DNA of 64,000 nt from Salipaludibacillus sp. CUR1 (GTDB lineage Bacteria; Bacillota; Bacilli; Bacillales; Salisediminibacteriaceae): assembly GCF_021028955.1 (NCBI RefSeq), contig NZ_JAIWPE010000010.1, positions 1 through 64,000 on the forward strand, written 5' to 3'. Below, piece after piece: positions 61,543 through 64,000 of this stretch; the stretch's first letter is position 1; every line of letters begins with the position of its first letter. The translations under genes and the position numbers were made by a program. The notes below the pieces were generated by a model, which made no database searches, was not told the DNA's origin, and saw only the letters and a list, made by a program, of their open reading frames with translations.

Positions 61543-61751
61543 TTTCTTCACCTGACCTTTTTTAAGTTTAATAAAAGAGAATCTATCTATAAGACTATCA
61601 CATTTTTTTAATAGATAATAATGGAATAAATGTATTGTTTTTAAATCTTAATGTTCCATTCATTGTCTTTTTAATTTATTTCCTGTTAGCATATTAATTA
61701 ATATCTAGTAAACTATTTTCGCTGATGTCGAAGGCCTAAGGAGGGAATGCC

Positions 61752-62117
61752 GTGAGTGCCAGAAGCCTCCATAAAACCGAACACCATTTACTGTTATGCA
61801 ATGGAAAGAACTGCAAAAAAGCAGGCGCCAAGGCTTTTCATAAAGCGGTACAGCGCGAAATTTCAAACCGGAATTGCAAACAGACTATACAAACAACCCG
61901 GACCCGCTGTCTTGAACGATGCAAAGATAAGTGCGCTGCTGTCGATTATCCTGCCGGCACATGGTACAGAAACCTGACGGAAGACGATGCGGCGGAGCTC
62001 GTAGACACTCTCTTAAACCAGGATCTCTGGCCTGAAAAAACAAGTTACACAATGGCCGGGGGAGAACTCCGCGCAAATAAAAAACCTTCAAAGAAAAAGA
62101 AAAGTAAAACAAAATAA
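61752..62117 (+). CDS. (2Fe-2S) thioredoxin-like ferredoxin
   Basis: The 121-residue protein has the thioredoxin-fold ferredoxin pattern HHLLLCNGKNCKKAGAKAFHKAV (CxxxxC) and TRTRCLERCKDKCAAVDYPAGTWYRNLTEDDAAELVDTLL (C-x3-C, with one more Cys). These four ligands bind a 2Fe-2S cluster as in the NuoE family. A Lys-rich tail (105-121) follows. Such proteins occur near siroheme/cobalamin genes and may donate electrons; here it lies between ferritin and a permease, and a link to the ferredoxin-type sulfite reductase is only a possibility. GTG 61752 lies behind AAGGAGGG. Confidence 0.88.
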   Translation: MSARSLHKTEHHLLLCNGKNCKKAGAKAFHKAVQREISNRNCKQTIQTTRTRCLERCKDKCAAVDYPAGTWYRNLTEDDAAELVDTLLNQDLWPEKTSYTMAGGELRANKKPSKKKKSKTK

Positions 62118-62119
62118 GA

Positions 62120-62178
62120 ATAAGGGGTCTGTCCCGGCACATTAACGCTGTACAAAGCCGGAGGACAGACCCCTTATT
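62120..62178. repeat. REP-like inverted pair, shared terminator
   Basis: AATAAGGGGTCTGTCC (62119-62134) pairs with GGACAGACCCCTTATT (62163-62178) around an inner GGC/GCC pairing. It separates the ferredoxin gene and the convergent GntP gene and likely terminates both. Confidence 0.88.
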
Positions 62179-62181
62179 AAT

Positions 62182-63456
62182 TCAGTTTAAGAATACAAAC
62201 CCGAAAACTCCAAATATTAGTGTGGATACCAGGGCTATACCAGCCCCTATAAGCGTTTCGTATGGCAGAAGCTTAAATCGTTCTCTCATATACATATGGA
62301 CACTGGCACGTGTAATGTGAAAGTAGGTCCCATGAGGCATATGATCCAATACCGTAGCTCCGGCATGAACCATGGCTGCACCTGCTAAAGCATTTACTCC
62401 AAGGTCTAAAATGGTTGGTGCAAAGACGCTTCCAGCTACCGCCGTTCCTGCTGCTGTGGAGCCCGTGGCTCCGGACATTGTAATACCAGCCAAAGGAGCA
62501 AGAACATAAGCCGGAATGTTAAATGCGTCGATCACATATAGAATTTGACCGATTAAAGCCGAATTTGCAATGACACCAGCGAGAGTCCCTGTACCGATCA
62601 AGAGAACGGCTACCCCTGACATTTTATGGATTCCAGAGGTGATATACTCGTTTAAATATGCTCCCTTTCTCATGATTAGAGCTCCGGCGATTCCACCCGC
62701 AGGAAGAGCGAACAAAGGATCTATAGACACACCTGCCAACGGCTGTAAAAGCAATAAGAAAATAGCAACAGCAGGAGCCGTTAAGGCTGCTGTTAACGTA
62801 GGTGTATCACCTTTACCTTCTGTTGACAACTCGTTATCTTCCACTTTAGCCCCTGAATATCTTAACTTCCTTGCTAAAATATAAGTTATCCCTATCCCGG
62901 CGAAAGCAGGAACGAAACCTGCTATCATTAGAGTCGTCAATGGAATTTGGAAGGCTTCAGCTGCCGCAATCGTATTAGGGTTAGGTGAAATAATATTGCC
63001 TGCTTTTCCTCCGCCTGAAATGGCTAAAAGTATGGCCATTTTCGATGTGTCAGTTCTCTTTGCAATCGCGAGGGCAATAGGTGCCATCGTTAAGACTGCT
63101 ACTCCGATGAAGACACCGACACCTGTCAATACCATTGTCGCTCCAGCTATTGCAAGGAGTGCTTTTGCTTCACCTAAACCGTTTAAAATTGATTCGGCTA
63201 TCTTTTTTGCGGCACCGGATTCTATAAGCACCCCTGCAAGGATTCCTGCAGCGAGTACACGAAGGACAACCCCTGTCATCCCTTCAGCACCCTCTATCAT
63301 AATCTCTACCGTACCGGTGAAGGTCGCTCCTCCAGTAAGCCCGCCTATAACAGCTCCCGCCATCATAGCGTAGGCTGGGGCTACCCGTATTAGAATGAGA
63401 CCAATTGTTGCAGCCAGCGCAATAATTGTTCCCAGAGACGTTAATTCTCCATCCAC
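62182..63456 (-). CDS. GntP-family permease
   Basis: The 424-residue carrier has about 12 helices. GntP-family segments are MMAGAVIGGLTGGATFTGTVEIMIEGAEGMTGVVLRVLAAGILAGVLIESGAAKKIAESIL (about 32-90), AISGGGKAGNIISPNPNTIAAAEAF (about 147-171) and AGITMSGATGSTAAGTAVAGSVFAPTILDLGVNALAGAAMVHAGATVLDHMPHGTYFHIT (about 315-374). Members import gluconate, other sugar acids or hydroxy acids with protons. No kinase or catabolic gene is adjacent, so the substrate is open. GTG 63456 has a weak AGGTGA site upstream; an upstream start was not found. It converges with the ferredoxin gene at a shared terminator. Confidence 0.9.
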   Translation of the reverse strand: MDGELTSLGTIIALAATIGLILIRVAPAYAMMAGAVIGGLTGGATFTGTVEIMIEGAEGMTGVVLRVLAAGILAGVLIESGAAKKIAESILNGLGEAKALLAIAGATMVLTGVGVFIGVAVLTMAPIALAIAKRTDTSKMAILLAISGGGKAGNIISPNPNTIAAAEAFQIPLTTLMIAGFVPAFAGIGITYILARKLRYSGAKVEDNELSTEGKGDTPTLTAALTAPAVAIFLLLLQPLAGVSIDPLFALPAGGIAGALIMRKGAYLNEYITSGIHKMSGVAVLLIGTGTLAGVIANSALIGQILYVIDAFNIPAYVLAPLAGITMSGATGSTAAGTAVAGSVFAPTILDLGVNALAGAAMVHAGATVLDHMPHGTYFHITRASVHMYMRERFKLLPYETLIGAGIALVSTLIFGVFGFVFLN

Positions 63457-63550
63457 TATGTAATCACCTAACCTTGCCAGTCATAGTAATTTCTAACCTA
63501 TCATACTACGTTTTTAACTCGAACGCAGTGAAAAATCATAGAAAAAGTAT

Positions 63551-63576
63551 GTGAAAAGGGGTCAGTCCCCTTTCAC
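63551..63576. repeat. REP-like palindrome with extended arms
   Basis: GTGAAAAGGGG and CCCCTTTCAC flank TCAGT. It belongs to the same family, with a GGGGTCAGTCCCC core, and a TTAAAGCGGTAAAG motif follows. Confidence 0.8.
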
Positions 63577-64000
63577 ATTAAAGCGGTAAAGATATGACTC
63601 TAAAATACTCTCTTAAATTCTTTCTATTTTAATGACACTTCTAATGGCCTGTTTCTAAAGGCCTTATCCTTAACAGTTCGGCTTGATTCGCTTTAAAATA
63701 CAACGTTCAAACGTATGGCTGAGGCTAGGGGTTTTTCCACCTGATACAGCTTCTTTACTGCATTAACGGCTGAGTCTCTCCTCCTTATGTAAATAAAATA
63801 GCCCTAATCGCAGGACAACTTTTGCAAAACTGACAGAATGCACCGTCAATTTCAGACAAATAGAGCCAATGGGCAATGCCGCCGTAATATAAAGCTTCTA
63901 GGTCTATTTTAAAGAACAATTTAATTGTAATTAGTCTGTAAGACTTAAATATAAAAGACGTTAATTATGTCTAAAGTAAGGTAAAAATTTGTCTTTTAAA
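63577..64000. other. terminal intergenic region, no gene seen
   Basis: The last 424 bases contain only short frames without ribosome sites. It may be the upstream region of a gene beyond the window. CGCAGGACAACTTTTGCAA near 63810 has no match to the repeat families above. Confidence 0.4.

Overview
The window looks like a chromosomal segment of an endospore-forming Bacillaceae, probably a halophilic or alkaliphilic one. The reasons are two tandem H-type small acid-soluble spore proteins, a pair of CotF-like coat proteins, strong AAGGAGG-type ribosome sites with frequent GTG/TTG starts, cre-like and CymR-like operators, two secreted alkaline subtilisins, and an AblB-type acetyltransferase of a compatible-solute pathway. 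I saw no rRNA, tRNA, CRISPR array, replication gene or prophage. The species is inferred, not proven.

Layout: 0.2-4.8 kb has ablB, an ATP-grasp ligase and a large protein with a papain-like Q-C-H-N pattern. 4.9-8.2 kb has a SRAP protein, a frameshifted transglutaminase-like lipoprotein and a DUF4870 membrane protein. 8.5-13.8 kb is a cell-wall recycling neighbourhood (NamZ, a five-LysM protein, NagZ). 14-31 kb is mostly single genes: DUF421, GNAT, two SspH, a DAACS symporter, a thuA-thuB-like pair with operators, HtpX, an acyl-CoA ligase, CotF-like proteins, gdhA divergent from a GltC-like regulator, and a YflT-like protein. 32-34.4 kb has an M20 deacylase and a second ATP-grasp enzyme.

34.7-38.5 kb is the most interesting part. 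An unannotated 36-residue secreted peptide gene lies divergent to an HTH-TPR (RNPP/PlcR-like) regulator, followed by two subtilisin genes. The same 16-base near-palindrome occurs in the peptide/regulator intergenic region and upstream of the proteases. This looks like a complete peptide quorum-sensing circuit controlling exoproteases.

38.8-43.1 kb is a carboxylate uptake and activation operon (small subunit, SSS symporter, Yip1-like protein, acyl-CoA synthetase) behind a promoter with a consensus cre. 45.1-52.9 kb is a nine-gene sulfate assimilation and siroheme operon, cysP-cysH-sat-cysC-sir-DUF3906-sumT-sirB-sirC, with a CymR-like operator over its promoter. 53-57 kb has VanZ, SDR, a STAS stressosome-like protein and a HemD-like protein. 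57.2-59.3 kb is a chromosomal ParM/ParR-like actin segregation cassette with a GTATAC-rich, parC-like upstream region. 59.6-63.5 kb has a cytosolic trypsin-like protease, ferritin, a thioredoxin-fold ferredoxin and a GntP permease.

Two dispersed repeat families run through the window: about fifteen GGGGTCWGWCCCC palindromes (REP-like), and three MITE-like elements ending in GGGACAAAA inverted repeats.
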